DNA of 29,036 nt, taken from the IMG/VR virus record IMGVR_UViG_3300017783_000143, positions 1 to 29,036 of that record. One strand, written 5' to 3'. The position numbers and the translations under genes are program-made. Below are positions 21,293-29,036 of the stretch, in pieces. Each line of letters opens with the position of its first letter. Positions within the stretch are counted from its first letter, which is position 1. A model generated the notes under the pieces. The model worked only from the letters and a program-made list of their open reading frames with translations. It was not told the origin of the DNA and ran no database searches. The stretch comes from a virus.

Positions 21293-24200
21293 ATGGCTCA
21301 ATCAAATGTAACTGTTACATTAGCAACTTCTAATGTATCGGTAAATGAAACCACAAGTAATGTAACAGTATCATCTACCTTAAGTAATGTTGTAGTCAGT
21401 AACACAGCAGTTGTTACAAATTCAGACATAAGAGAAGCAATAAGCGGTGGATATGGTATATCATATTCAAACGTATCAGGTGTTATACAAACGTCAAACA
21501 GTGACGTTAGAGCACTTGTTAGTGGCACTAGTCCTATAACATACAACAGCGGAACAGGTGCAATTGGCATCGATAGTGCCGCTGTATTCAGTGGTAAGAC
21601 CACAGACGATTTAACAGAAGGTTCAAATAACAAATACTTTACAACATCAGGTGCTACAGTAAACACTACTGCTTTACCAGAAGGCACTAATTTATATTAC
21701 ACTAACGCAAGAGTAAATGCATACATCATTGATAATGGATTAGACTTTAACGCAGAAAAAGTAGATGACCGTGTTGCAGATTTAATGGTTGCAGGTGCTA
21801 ACTTAACTTATACATATAATGATGCCGCAAATTCCTTAACATTAACGCAACAATTAAAAACACAAGATATTACAGAAGGTGATAATTTATACTTCACTGA
21901 TACTAGAGTGCATACTGCTATAGGCGAAGTTACTGACAATGGAACAGTAAGTGGTAATATTACTTTGGATTTAGCAAGTAATGTAACGCATAAAGCAAAT
22001 ATTTCAGGCAATATAACAAACATAAGTTTTACTAATGCTCCAGCAAATGGATACCAAGCAACAGTTATATTAACACAAGACTCAACTGGCGGACATGAAC
22101 TTCAACAAACATATTTTAGTAATTGGGAATTTACAGACAATTATAAAACATTTGATGACAGTCCCGGTGACCAAAACATAGTAACAGTTCTTAATGATGG
22201 TTCAACAACTTATGCTAGTGTGGTAGGATTTAAGAGTGGTAACTTTACAACAGATTCTGTTCCAGAAGGTTCAACTAACTTCTACTTCACTGATGCAAGA
22301 GCAAATACTGCCATAGGAGCATACACCGGTGCTTTAACTAACTTAACAGGTAATATTACAACTGGTGGAATAATAACAGCAGGCACTAGTGCTACAGATA
22401 CTCATACCTTAACGGGTAATTTAACTGTGACTGGAAATGCTGAAGTTACCGGAAATTTAAATTATAGAAATGTAACTGACCTTTATGTAACTGACCAAAA
22501 GATTACACTAAATGCAAATGCAACAACAGATGCCACAGTAGAAATAATTTCAAACAGACCGCAAAGCACACATGATGCTAAAATAACATGGAATGAGCCA
22601 ACAGAAACTTGGACATTTATGAATGGTGACAATGTTTACCAAGACATACTAACAACTTCACAAACTAGAGGACTAGTAAGTGTAACAACAGCTTCAGCAA
22701 GTGGCGATGGTGCATTAGCATACAATAACAGCACAGGTGTATTTACATTTACACCAGCAGACAGCAATGCGGCCCCAGTTGATAGTGTTAACGGACAAAC
22801 TGGCGCAGTTGTATTAGAAACAAATGACATTGCTGAAAATACTAACCTTTATTATACAGATGCACGTTTTGATACAAGATTAGGAACAAAAACAACAACT
22901 AACTTATCAGAAGGCACAAATTTATACTTTACAGATGCAAGAGCAGATGCTAGAGTAGATGCAGGCTTTACTGCTAAGTCAACTAGTGATTTAAGTGAAG
23001 GCACTAACTTATACTACACTGATGCAAGAGCAGATGCAAGAGTTAACTTACAAACAGGAACAAACTTAGACCTAAGTTCAAAGTCAACAAGTGACCTATC
23101 AGAAGGCACTAACTTATACTATACAAGTGCTAGAGCAGATGCAGATATAGCCGATTACACAGGTGCTATTATAAACATGACTGGCAACTTAACAACAACT
23201 GCAAACATAAGTGCAGATACAGTTTTAGCAGACCATGTTATCAGTGATAGTGCTCAACCTTTACAACTTAAAGGTCAAACAAACGGTATTGAATTTGACA
23301 AAACAATTAGTAGTGTAGAATCAAGAATATTTGATACTGACACAACTGGTTATAGTGTTGCAACAGCAGACTTTGGAACTGCTAACGTAACATCAGACAA
23401 AGTTCCTGGTTTTGTTATACAAGCGGCAGGAACAGCAGGCACTAATACACTAACAGCAACATTGTTGTTTGGTGGAGCCTTTGGACCAATTATTGCAGGT
23501 AGGCAAAATCCAACAAACGTGGCGGCAGGTGGATATGACTTTAACATTGTAAATAATGCGGCAGACCCTGGTCTTGGTCCAGCAATGCAGGCACCAACTG
23601 ATTTAGACTTAAACTTGGCAGGCTGGTTTGTGTTTGACATAGCATCAAGCTCTACAACTGCTAAATTACCAGTAAATGCACACGTTACAGGCATAAGCGG
23701 TAACACAATTACATTAAGTGAAAACTTAACATCAGATATAAGTTATGGTGCTGGTGGATATAGTGTTGTATTATTTCCAGGTGCATACAGTAGCACACAA
23801 AACATTGGATTTAGTCTTGCAGGTGATGATACATCAGCAGTAACATATGATTACACTATATCTAGATACAATCAATATGACTTACCACAAACACTAAGCA
23901 ACGTAACACTTGACAGAGTAAGTTACGGTGATTCAACCGTGGACATGGCTAACGTTGTAATGCGTCATACTGCAGATGTAGAAACAGGTCCAGATAGTGC
24001 AATTAGAATACCAAGAGCAATGCTTATTGGTTCTAATGCTCAACCTGACTTGTTAAGTATTAGCACAAATACAGCATTACCGGCAACAACCACATTAGGT
24101 CTTACTATAGAACAAGACGGTATAACAGATTACGGCACTACAGAAACTACACCTCAAATGAAGTTGATGTTTAACAACTATCAGACTAACAGTTTAGCAA

Positions 24201-25165
24201 GTAAAACAACATACCCTACATGGAGTGAATTCTTAGGACAAAGTGGCAATGCTACTGTGGATATGCCTTACTTAGGTGCACCTAACTTTAACTTTAAACA
24301 TTTAGGCGGCACAAAGACTACAACAGCGGCATCAAGTGCAGGTGATATACCAGGTAGAATTACATACAATGCACTAACAGGCACAGGCGCAGTTGGATCA
24401 GACCAGTTTAATCCACCAGCAAGTATTACAGCAATGGTAGGTGGCACAGGTGATCTTACTGCTATGGCTAATTTGGATATGTATTTCCAAAGCACATCAG
24501 CAACGTCATACAGAAACGGACCATACGTTGGCTCTGGTCAAGGAAGTGTTGCGTCTGGTTCAATACCACAAACGTATTTGGCAAGTAAAAGCGGAACAAC
24601 AGTAATAGCGTCTAACCAAGGAGGTTCGATTACTTTAAGACCAGTAAGAGATTATGCTGATTCAGGAAATGCATCAAGTTATGTTGATAACAGATATGCA
24701 GACAACTTGCATGAGTATCACACATTTGTTGATGCTAATTGGGAGAATCCAGCTGGTAGAACAGGTTCACGTTTAATAATTAATGCTAAGAGTGGACAAA
24801 CTAATGGTGCTACACCAAGTGGAACAGATTTTAACTATGATTCAGTAGGTGAAGCGGCATTAAGACTTAGAACACATAATTCAGATTCAACAGTTAAAAG
24901 TCAATGGGACATTGAAGCTAATCAGACTAGTGGCAACTTAGCAATAATTGATACATTAAATGAAGGTTCACCAACAACAGTTATAGACATTAGTAGTAAC
25001 AGAGTTCATGTTGATAGAAGATTAAAGTTACAAAACTTAAACACAACAGAGATCAATGCACTAAGTGGCCCAGAAGCAGGTGATATGGTATTCAATACTA
25101 CACTAGCTTTAGTATGTGTATACAATGGAACAGCATGGCGTAAACTGAATGATGCGGCAATGTAA
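21293..25165 (+). CDS. Long tail fibre protein with EGTNLYYTDAR repeats (1290 aa)
   Basis: The N-terminal 50 residues are short NVTV-type repeats (AQSNVTVTLATSNVSVNETT). Repeated motifs of the form L/I-x-E-G-x-N-L-Y-Y/F-T-D-A-R occur near residues 104-140, 190-205, 320-335 and 510-620, the last block having four closely spaced copies with ARADARV. Such motifs recur in long fibres of T4-like marine phages. The middle and C-terminal parts (about 620-1290) vary and are presumably receptor-facing. The protein ends in VYNGTAWRKLNDAAM, the common W-x-x-L fibre ending. It probably trimerises and binds host surface. There is no visible chaperone or autoprotease domain at the C-terminus. Confidence 0.82.
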   Translation: MAQSNVTVTLATSNVSVNETTSNVTVSSTLSNVVVSNTAVVTNSDIREAISGGYGISYSNVSGVIQTSNSDVRALVSGTSPITYNSGTGAIGIDSAAVFSGKTTDDLTEGSNNKYFTTSGATVNTTALPEGTNLYYTNARVNAYIIDNGLDFNAEKVDDRVADLMVAGANLTYTYNDAANSLTLTQQLKTQDITEGDNLYFTDTRVHTAIGEVTDNGTVSGNITLDLASNVTHKANISGNITNISFTNAPANGYQATVILTQDSTGGHELQQTYFSNWEFTDNYKTFDDSPGDQNIVTVLNDGSTTYASVVGFKSGNFTTDSVPEGSTNFYFTDARANTAIGAYTGALTNLTGNITTGGIITAGTSATDTHTLTGNLTVTGNAEVTGNLNYRNVTDLYVTDQKITLNANATTDATVEIISNRPQSTHDAKITWNEPTETWTFMNGDNVYQDILTTSQTRGLVSVTTASASGDGALAYNNSTGVFTFTPADSNAAPVDSVNGQTGAVVLETNDIAENTNLYYTDARFDTRLGTKTTTNLSEGTNLYFTDARADARVDAGFTAKSTSDLSEGTNLYYTDARADARVNLQTGTNLDLSSKSTSDLSEGTNLYYTSARADADIADYTGAIINMTGNLTTTANISADTVLADHVISDSAQPLQLKGQTNGIEFDKTISSVESRIFDTDTTGYSVATADFGTANVTSDKVPGFVIQAAGTAGTNTLTATLLFGGAFGPIIAGRQNPTNVAAGGYDFNIVNNAADPGLGPAMQAPTDLDLNLAGWFVFDIASSSTTAKLPVNAHVTGISGNTITLSENLTSDISYGAGGYSVVLFPGAYSSTQNIGFSLAGDDTSAVTYDYTISRYNQYDLPQTLSNVTLDRVSYGDSTVDMANVVMRHTADVETGPDSAIRIPRAMLIGSNAQPDLLSISTNTALPATTTLGLTIEQDGITDYGTTETTPQMKLMFNNYQTNSLASKTTYPTWSEFLGQSGNATVDMPYLGAPNFNFKHLGGTKTTTAASSAGDIPGRITYNALTGTGAVGSDQFNPPASITAMVGGTGDLTAMANLDMYFQSTSATSYRNGPYVGSGQGSVASGSIPQTYLASKSGTTVIASNQGGSITLRPVRDYADSGNASSYVDNRYADNLHEYHTFVDANWENPAGRTGSRLIINAKSGQTNGATPSGTDFNYDSVGEAALRLRTHNSDSTVKSQWDIEANQTSGNLAIIDTLNEGSPTTVIDISSNRVHVDRRLKLQNLNTTEINALSGPEAGDMVFNTTLALVCVYNGTAWRKLNDAAM

Positions 25166-25199
25166 TTGCTAGTAATAGTTAAAACAGGAATATGAAGTC

Positions 25200-28100
25200 A
25201 TGAGTAATTGGCAATTAGGAACATTTACAAATAGATTACATCCAAATAGTGACGGGCAAGAAAGTGATTTAATTTTCTACGTCGATATCGATGTAACTGA
25301 AAAAGCAGATTTACTGTTACCTGTCAGCGGTAATGTAGATATCGAAGTGTTCTGGGGTGACGGAAGTTCGGACACATATACTCAAACTAACGTAGCAAAT
25401 ACTGTAACAAGTTTTGCATCAGCTAGTAATCCTAAACACACTTATTCCTCTTCAGGCACTTATGTAGTTGCAACACGTGGTAACGTTAGTAATATTAAAG
25501 CAATTACAGACTCCAGTTTGGCTAATAACAATCCTTACATTACTACATTAACTAGTGTAGGTTACAATACAAGAGCTAATGCATTTGATTTAAGTTTTGA
25601 AAACAAACAAAATCAAATTACTGGATTACCTGACTTCTTACCAAGTTTTATTAAAAAAATTAACTTTGCAAATTGCACAACATTGCCTGCAAGTATTACA
25701 AAATGGAATACATCTTCAGTAATGGATTTTACTGATTGTTTTAAAGATGCAAATTATACAGGTAACATATCCAATTGGAATTTATACAATGCTGAATTAA
25801 GTGCTAATATGTTTAGTGGATCAACTAACTCCACAGTAAATTTAAAAGACTGGATTGTTACTGATAACAAAGCAAATGGTGTAAACAAATTGTTCTCATC
25901 TAGCACAGGCTTTCAAGGTGACATGACCAACTGGGCATTCAATAACAACACAATACTATACGGTTTGACTAGCGGTTCAACTGACTTTAAAGGCAATATG
26001 GATGGTTGGGATCTAAGTGGTATCAATAACACAACAGCTGATAATTGGAAACTGTTTAGTGGCTCTACTGATGCACAACCTACTTTAACTAATTGGACGT
26101 TAAGCAATACAACAAACATACATGGATTGTTTGATGGTGCTATTGACCCTTCAGTTGATATAAACACATGGAATGGATTACAAGACTATATTATAACAGT
26201 GGCAGGAAGATCAGGATCTAACAAAGGACATTTGTTTGCTAATGCTACATTACCTAATCTAACACAACCTAATATCACAAATTACAGTGAATTGTTTGCT
26301 GGTGTTAATGGTGTAAATAATAGTATCTCAACATGGAATGTGTCTTCAGTAACTGACCTAAGTGGATTGTTTGTGGATGCTATAGACATAGATGCTAACT
26401 TATCTGCATGGAGTAGCACGTTACAAACAGGCACAGATTTAAATAGACTAGCCGAAGGTGCTGGAACAGGCAGTGGCGGGACTTATTTAACTTTAAATTT
26501 ATCTGATTGGGACGTAAGTAATTCTAACTGTTCTAAAATGTTTGCTAATACTTACAGTATGAGAGGCAATATATTTAATTGGAACTTTTCAGCCAGCACA
26601 GATGCAACAGAGATGTTTGCAAATTGCTATCAAACGTTTGCAAATGTAGATGGTTGGAACATGGCTAACCTTACTTTAACTACAAATACAAAAATGTTTA
26701 AAGATGCCACAGACATCAAATTAGGTGGTCTAGGCAATGTAACATGGCCAACAAATTCTAATTATTTCTTTCAAGATGCAAATACAATTAATACTGCTAC
26801 TACTAATAATTTAAGTTTTACTGGTGCTACTAATGTAACTGGATTCTTTAAAGGTGTTAACTCAATATTGTTTGGTGCTAATTTAGATTACTTAGATATA
26901 AGTTCAGTAACAAATATGGACGAAATGTTTTCAGGTGTAGGCAGTATGTTTGGTCAATGGAATAATGTTTCAATACCAACAACTGCATCAATTACAAATA
27001 TGTTTAGTGGCACTACAATGACTGACGGTGCACAATTTAAGAATTGGGATTTACAAAATAGAGCAGATTTAGATGGCGTGTTAAGTAATGTAACTGGTGG
27101 TGCAACTGCTCCTCTTATAACTAACTGGGACGTATCAGATGTTACCAGTTTAGCAAATAGTTTTGTGGGTTCAACAAGTAATATAGATATTAGCAGTTGG
27201 GTGTTAGGCTCTCAGGATGCTTCATTTATGTTCAGAGATGTAGTTAAAGGCTGTAAGGTAGGATCGTTAAACGATTGGGACATGAGTGGTGTAACAAATT
27301 TAACAGGATTCTCAAAAGATGTTACAACGCAAAGTGCTTTATTTAATGATGCTTTAACATGGCAGTTAGGTAACATAAGTTTAGAATCATTTGCAGAAAA
27401 TACTAAATTTTTTGCTATGAATATATTAGAAACAGGTGCCGCAGTTGATATTACTAATGTTACCAGTATGAAAAACATGTTTAAAGAAGCAGATGAAATG
27501 TCTACAGCATATACAAGTGTTAGTGGTGTATTTCCTAACTTAACCACAATGGAAGGCATTTATAGAGATGCTGGAAGTGGTAGTAACCTTGACCAACTTA
27601 CATTAGTAGACATAAGTGCGCCTAATTGCACTAGTTTAAAAGACGCATATAGAAAAACTTCAAATACAACACCGGTAAGCAATACTATAGTAAACATTGC
27701 TAATGTAACAATGGGCAGTTTAGTAGATGTAAGCAATATGTTTAATAATTGCACAATACAAAAATCAGGCACTTACAGTATTGCAAACACATGGGTAACT
27801 GGCACATTAACAAACATAGGTAACTGTTTCCACAGAACAAAATCCAATGCAAACATACATTTAAATGGTTGGGACGTATCAAGTATAACAGATTTTAACA
27901 ACACATTCTCAAATTGTGTGATAGGTGGAGGCTCAAATAATGTTGGTCCGCAAGGCGATGAAACATTAGATGTTTCAGGTTGGAATATGAACGCCGCAAG
28001 TAACTGTAAAGAAATGTTTAGAGTAATGCATTCAAACATAACTGTTCCAACAAATGTTACGTTTCCTAGTGGTAGTATAGATTTATATGAAACGTTCTTA

Positions 28101-28442
28101 AGTGTTAGAGGCACAGGCGGAACAGGTGGATTACAAAACGGTTTAGGTGGTTGGGATTGGATAACAAACCCTAGTAGTGTTGATTCAACAAGGTTTGCAC
28201 GTTACAGTGGTATGAGTGATGCCAATTATAACAAAACACTTATTGCATGGGCAAATAGAGCTCATGCCAAATTAGCTGGTGGAGGCTCATTGCCTACCGT
28301 TAGCACAGAATGGAGTTTTAGAGGAAACTTAAGGAGTAACGTAGTGTATTCAGGTTCACCATATAACACAGGCTATGATGCTAGAGCATATTTAACAGGT
28401 GCGGCAGTAGGATATAATTTTGTCGACGATGGGAGTGTGTAA
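25200..28442 (+). CDS. BspA-like (DUF285) leucine-rich-repeat adhesin, likely receptor-binding protein (1080 aa)
   Basis: The N-terminus (about residues 20-110) contains DIEVFWGDGSSDTYTQTN and HTYSSSGTYVVATRGNVS, a PKD-like W-G-D-G / H-T-Y-x-x-x-G-T-Y domain usual in BspA-type surface proteins. At least twenty degenerate repeats follow, each with N-W-D/N-x-S-x-x-x-x-M-F style motifs (ISNWNLYNAELSANMF, ISTWNVSSVTDLSGLF, LNGWDVSSITDFNNTF). The C-terminus (LARYSGMSDANYNKTLIAWA substitute region near residue 1000, then GYDARAYLTGAAVGYNFVDD) has the Y-N-x-T-L-I-x-W and A-R-x-x-L family ending. Such repeats mediate surface binding in bacteria. Placed after the fibre gene, it is probably a virion adhesin. 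Overlaps the next gene by TAATG. Confidence 0.85.
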   Translation: MSNWQLGTFTNRLHPNSDGQESDLIFYVDIDVTEKADLLLPVSGNVDIEVFWGDGSSDTYTQTNVANTVTSFASASNPKHTYSSSGTYVVATRGNVSNIKAITDSSLANNNPYITTLTSVGYNTRANAFDLSFENKQNQITGLPDFLPSFIKKINFANCTTLPASITKWNTSSVMDFTDCFKDANYTGNISNWNLYNAELSANMFSGSTNSTVNLKDWIVTDNKANGVNKLFSSSTGFQGDMTNWAFNNNTILYGLTSGSTDFKGNMDGWDLSGINNTTADNWKLFSGSTDAQPTLTNWTLSNTTNIHGLFDGAIDPSVDINTWNGLQDYIITVAGRSGSNKGHLFANATLPNLTQPNITNYSELFAGVNGVNNSISTWNVSSVTDLSGLFVDAIDIDANLSAWSSTLQTGTDLNRLAEGAGTGSGGTYLTLNLSDWDVSNSNCSKMFANTYSMRGNIFNWNFSASTDATEMFANCYQTFANVDGWNMANLTLTTNTKMFKDATDIKLGGLGNVTWPTNSNYFFQDANTINTATTNNLSFTGATNVTGFFKGVNSILFGANLDYLDISSVTNMDEMFSGVGSMFGQWNNVSIPTTASITNMFSGTTMTDGAQFKNWDLQNRADLDGVLSNVTGGATAPLITNWDVSDVTSLANSFVGSTSNIDISSWVLGSQDASFMFRDVVKGCKVGSLNDWDMSGVTNLTGFSKDVTTQSALFNDALTWQLGNISLESFAENTKFFAMNILETGAAVDITNVTSMKNMFKEADEMSTAYTSVSGVFPNLTTMEGIYRDAGSGSNLDQLTLVDISAPNCTSLKDAYRKTSNTTPVSNTIVNIANVTMGSLVDVSNMFNNCTIQKSGTYSIANTWVTGTLTNIGNCFHRTKSNANIHLNGWDVSSITDFNNTFSNCVIGGGSNNVGPQGDETLDVSGWNMNAASNCKEMFRVMHSNITVPTNVTFPSGSIDLYETFLSVRGTGGTGGLQNGLGGWDWITNPSSVDSTRFARYSGMSDANYNKTLIAWANRAHAKLAGGGSLPTVSTEWSFRGNLRSNVVYSGSPYNTGYDARAYLTGAAVGYNFVDDGSV

Positions 28443-28621
28443 TGGCTAGTTATTTTGGATCAAGTTGCAAAACCGGTGGATGTGTAGGACATAAAGCCGG
28501 TGCAAAGTATGTAAGACAAGGTGGCAGACTTAAGAATACTAAATCACCTAGTTTTACTAGCGGAATGGGTAAACAAGCGAAACGCATGAGAAAGCGTGGC
28601 ACACCAGTAAGATTAAGATAG
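28442..28621 (+). CDS. Small basic protein (59 aa)
   Basis: The ORF starts at the TAATG overlap with the adhesin stop and ends at TAG 28619-28621. It is basic and Gly-rich (MASYFGSSCKTGGCVGHKAG, KQAKRMRKRGTPVRLR) with two cysteines spaced C-x4-C near the N-terminus. No hydrophobic segment. A DNA-binding or capsid-interior role is possible from charge, but the family is unknown. Confidence 0.6.
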   Translation: MASYFGSSCKTGGCVGHKAGAKYVRQGGRLKNTKSPSFTSGMGKQAKRMRKRGTPVRLR

Positions 28622-28652
28622 TAGGATACAGCAACAATTAAAGGAGAAAAAA

Positions 28653-28712
28653 ATGGCTTACATGAAAGCAAAAAAGAAGAAAAAGAAAAAGAACAGAGGC
28701 TCAAAGAAGTAG
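28653..28712 (+). CDS. Lysine-rich mini-protein (19 aa), upstream frame of a candidate frameshift
   Basis: ATG 28653 has a very good ribosome binding site (AAAGGAG, 28640-28646, seven bases upstream). The frame encodes MAYMKAKKKKKKKNRGSKK and stops at TAG 28710-28712. The lysine codons contain slippery heptamers A AAA AAG (28670-28676) and G AAA AAG (28679-28685 and 28685-28691). It may be a short functional peptide, or the leader that feeds the -1 frame of the junction-spanning gene. Confidence 0.65.
   Translation: MAYMKAKKKKKKKNRGSKK
28670..28676 (+). other. Candidate -1 frameshift site A AAA AAG
   Basis: The heptamer is in phase with the zero frame (GC A AAA AAG) and is the classic bacterial -1 slippery sequence, as in dnaX. 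Two related G AAA AAG heptamers follow in the same phase. A perfect 8-bp hairpin ACTTTGAC-agtata-GTCAAAGT (28725-28746) lies 48 nt further on, farther than the usual 5-10 nt spacing, so the stimulator is uncertain. Confidence 0.55.
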
Positions 28713-29036
28713 ATTGGGGTGCTTACTTTGACAGTATAGTCAAAGTTTGTCCTTGGTCAAGAAAGGCATACGTGGAAGATAAAATCTTACATGTTAAAAC
28801 AGGTAATCCAGGTAATGAACTTACATGGGTAGCCACATTTTGTGCTAGTCAGCATGAAGCATTGTTATTAGAATACAATGAAGGAACTAGTATTGATACA
28901 TTGTTATCAGTAGTAGAAAAAATAGAAAGTAAGTATTTGCACTTAGTGGCATTTTGGAGTCATCCAGATGAGAAGGAAAATAACACGCCCACGCCATGTT
29001 GTATTGTGCAAAGTAGAGAACAACTAACAGACTTAA
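28676..29036 (+). CDS. Junction-spanning protein reached by -1 frameshift; N-terminal part, continues at 149-177
   Basis: This frame is open from TAG 28622-28624 to the window end and through the repeat to TGA 175-177. It has no ATG, GTG or TTG before GTG 28769, yet the protein-like sequence starts well upstream: KEVDWGAYFDSIVKVCPWSR. It then reads WVATFCASQHEALLLEYNEG and ends as in the entry at 1-177. A -1 slip on A AAA AAG at 28670-28676 would join eight residues of the 19-aa ORF to this frame, giving a 137-residue fusion. Function unrecognised. Alternatives are a non-standard start codon or an assembly base error in the A-rich tract. Confidence 0.6.
28889..29036. repeat. Terminal direct repeat, right copy
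   Basis: These bases repeat 1-148 with two synonymous differences (see left copy) and lie inside the frame of the junction-spanning gene. Closing the circle through this repeat restores one uninterrupted reading frame, which argues that the join is real. Confidence 0.95.

Noticed and set aside
1-29036. Stop codon reassignment (TAA read as sense)
   Set aside because: TAA is the terminal codon of many well-defined genes, including capsid, tail tip and fibres, so only the single terL TAA is anomalous.
1-29036. CRISPR array, insertion sequence, integrase or attachment site
   Set aside because: No regularly spaced direct repeats, transposase or recombinase motifs were seen in either strand.

Overview
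The window is an essentially complete genome of a small tailed double-stranded DNA phage. The last 148 bases (28889-29036) repeat the first 148 (1-148) with only two differences, so the sequence closes into a circle of about 28,888 bp (or is terminally redundant), and one gene runs across the junction. The sequence is AT-rich, every convincing protein gene is on the + strand, and genes are packed with TAATG/ATGA overlaps and AGGAG-type ribosome binding sites. A tape measure protein, a lambda-type GGGAAAG frameshift in the tail chaperone gene and a lambda J-like tail tip point to a long-tailed siphovirus. The host is not identifiable from sequence alone; the fibre repeat style and base composition resemble uncultured marine phages (inference).

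Layout. (1) 1-515: end of the junction-spanning gene, a 35-residue ORF and a holin-like protein, closed by a terminator at 732-770. (2) 516-892: non-coding, rich in inverted repeats. (3) 893-6723: left operon with five small unknown genes, small terminase, a folded intergenic RNA candidate, a membrane protein, two HNH endonucleases, large terminase (interrupted by an in-frame TAA) and four small genes, closed by a terminator at 6792-6828. (4) 6724-7233: non-coding island with a minus-strand sigma70-type promoter and terminator framing a roughly 165-nt RNA candidate. (5) 7234-16965: portal, scaffold, major capsid, connectors, major tail protein, tail chaperones with frameshift, tape measure and distal tail/hub proteins. 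(6) 16978-28442: GNAT protein, tail tip, fibre chaperone, 1290-residue fibre and a 1080-residue BspA-like repeat adhesin. (7) 28442-29036: two small basic proteins, the second apparently frameshifted into the junction-spanning gene.

The genes make a full virion and package DNA. I find no DNA polymerase, primase, helicase, integrase, RNA polymerase, sigma factor or recognisable endolysin. An 8-base motif, GATAAATA (or TATAAATA), close to the T4 late promoter TATAAATA, lies in front of both operons, the terminase block and the fibre block. Together these suggest, as inference only, that this small phage may depend on transcription and replication functions supplied in trans by the host or by a co-infecting T4-like phage. 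The most noteworthy items are this motif set, the minus-strand RNA, the second candidate frameshift and the stop codon in the large terminase gene.
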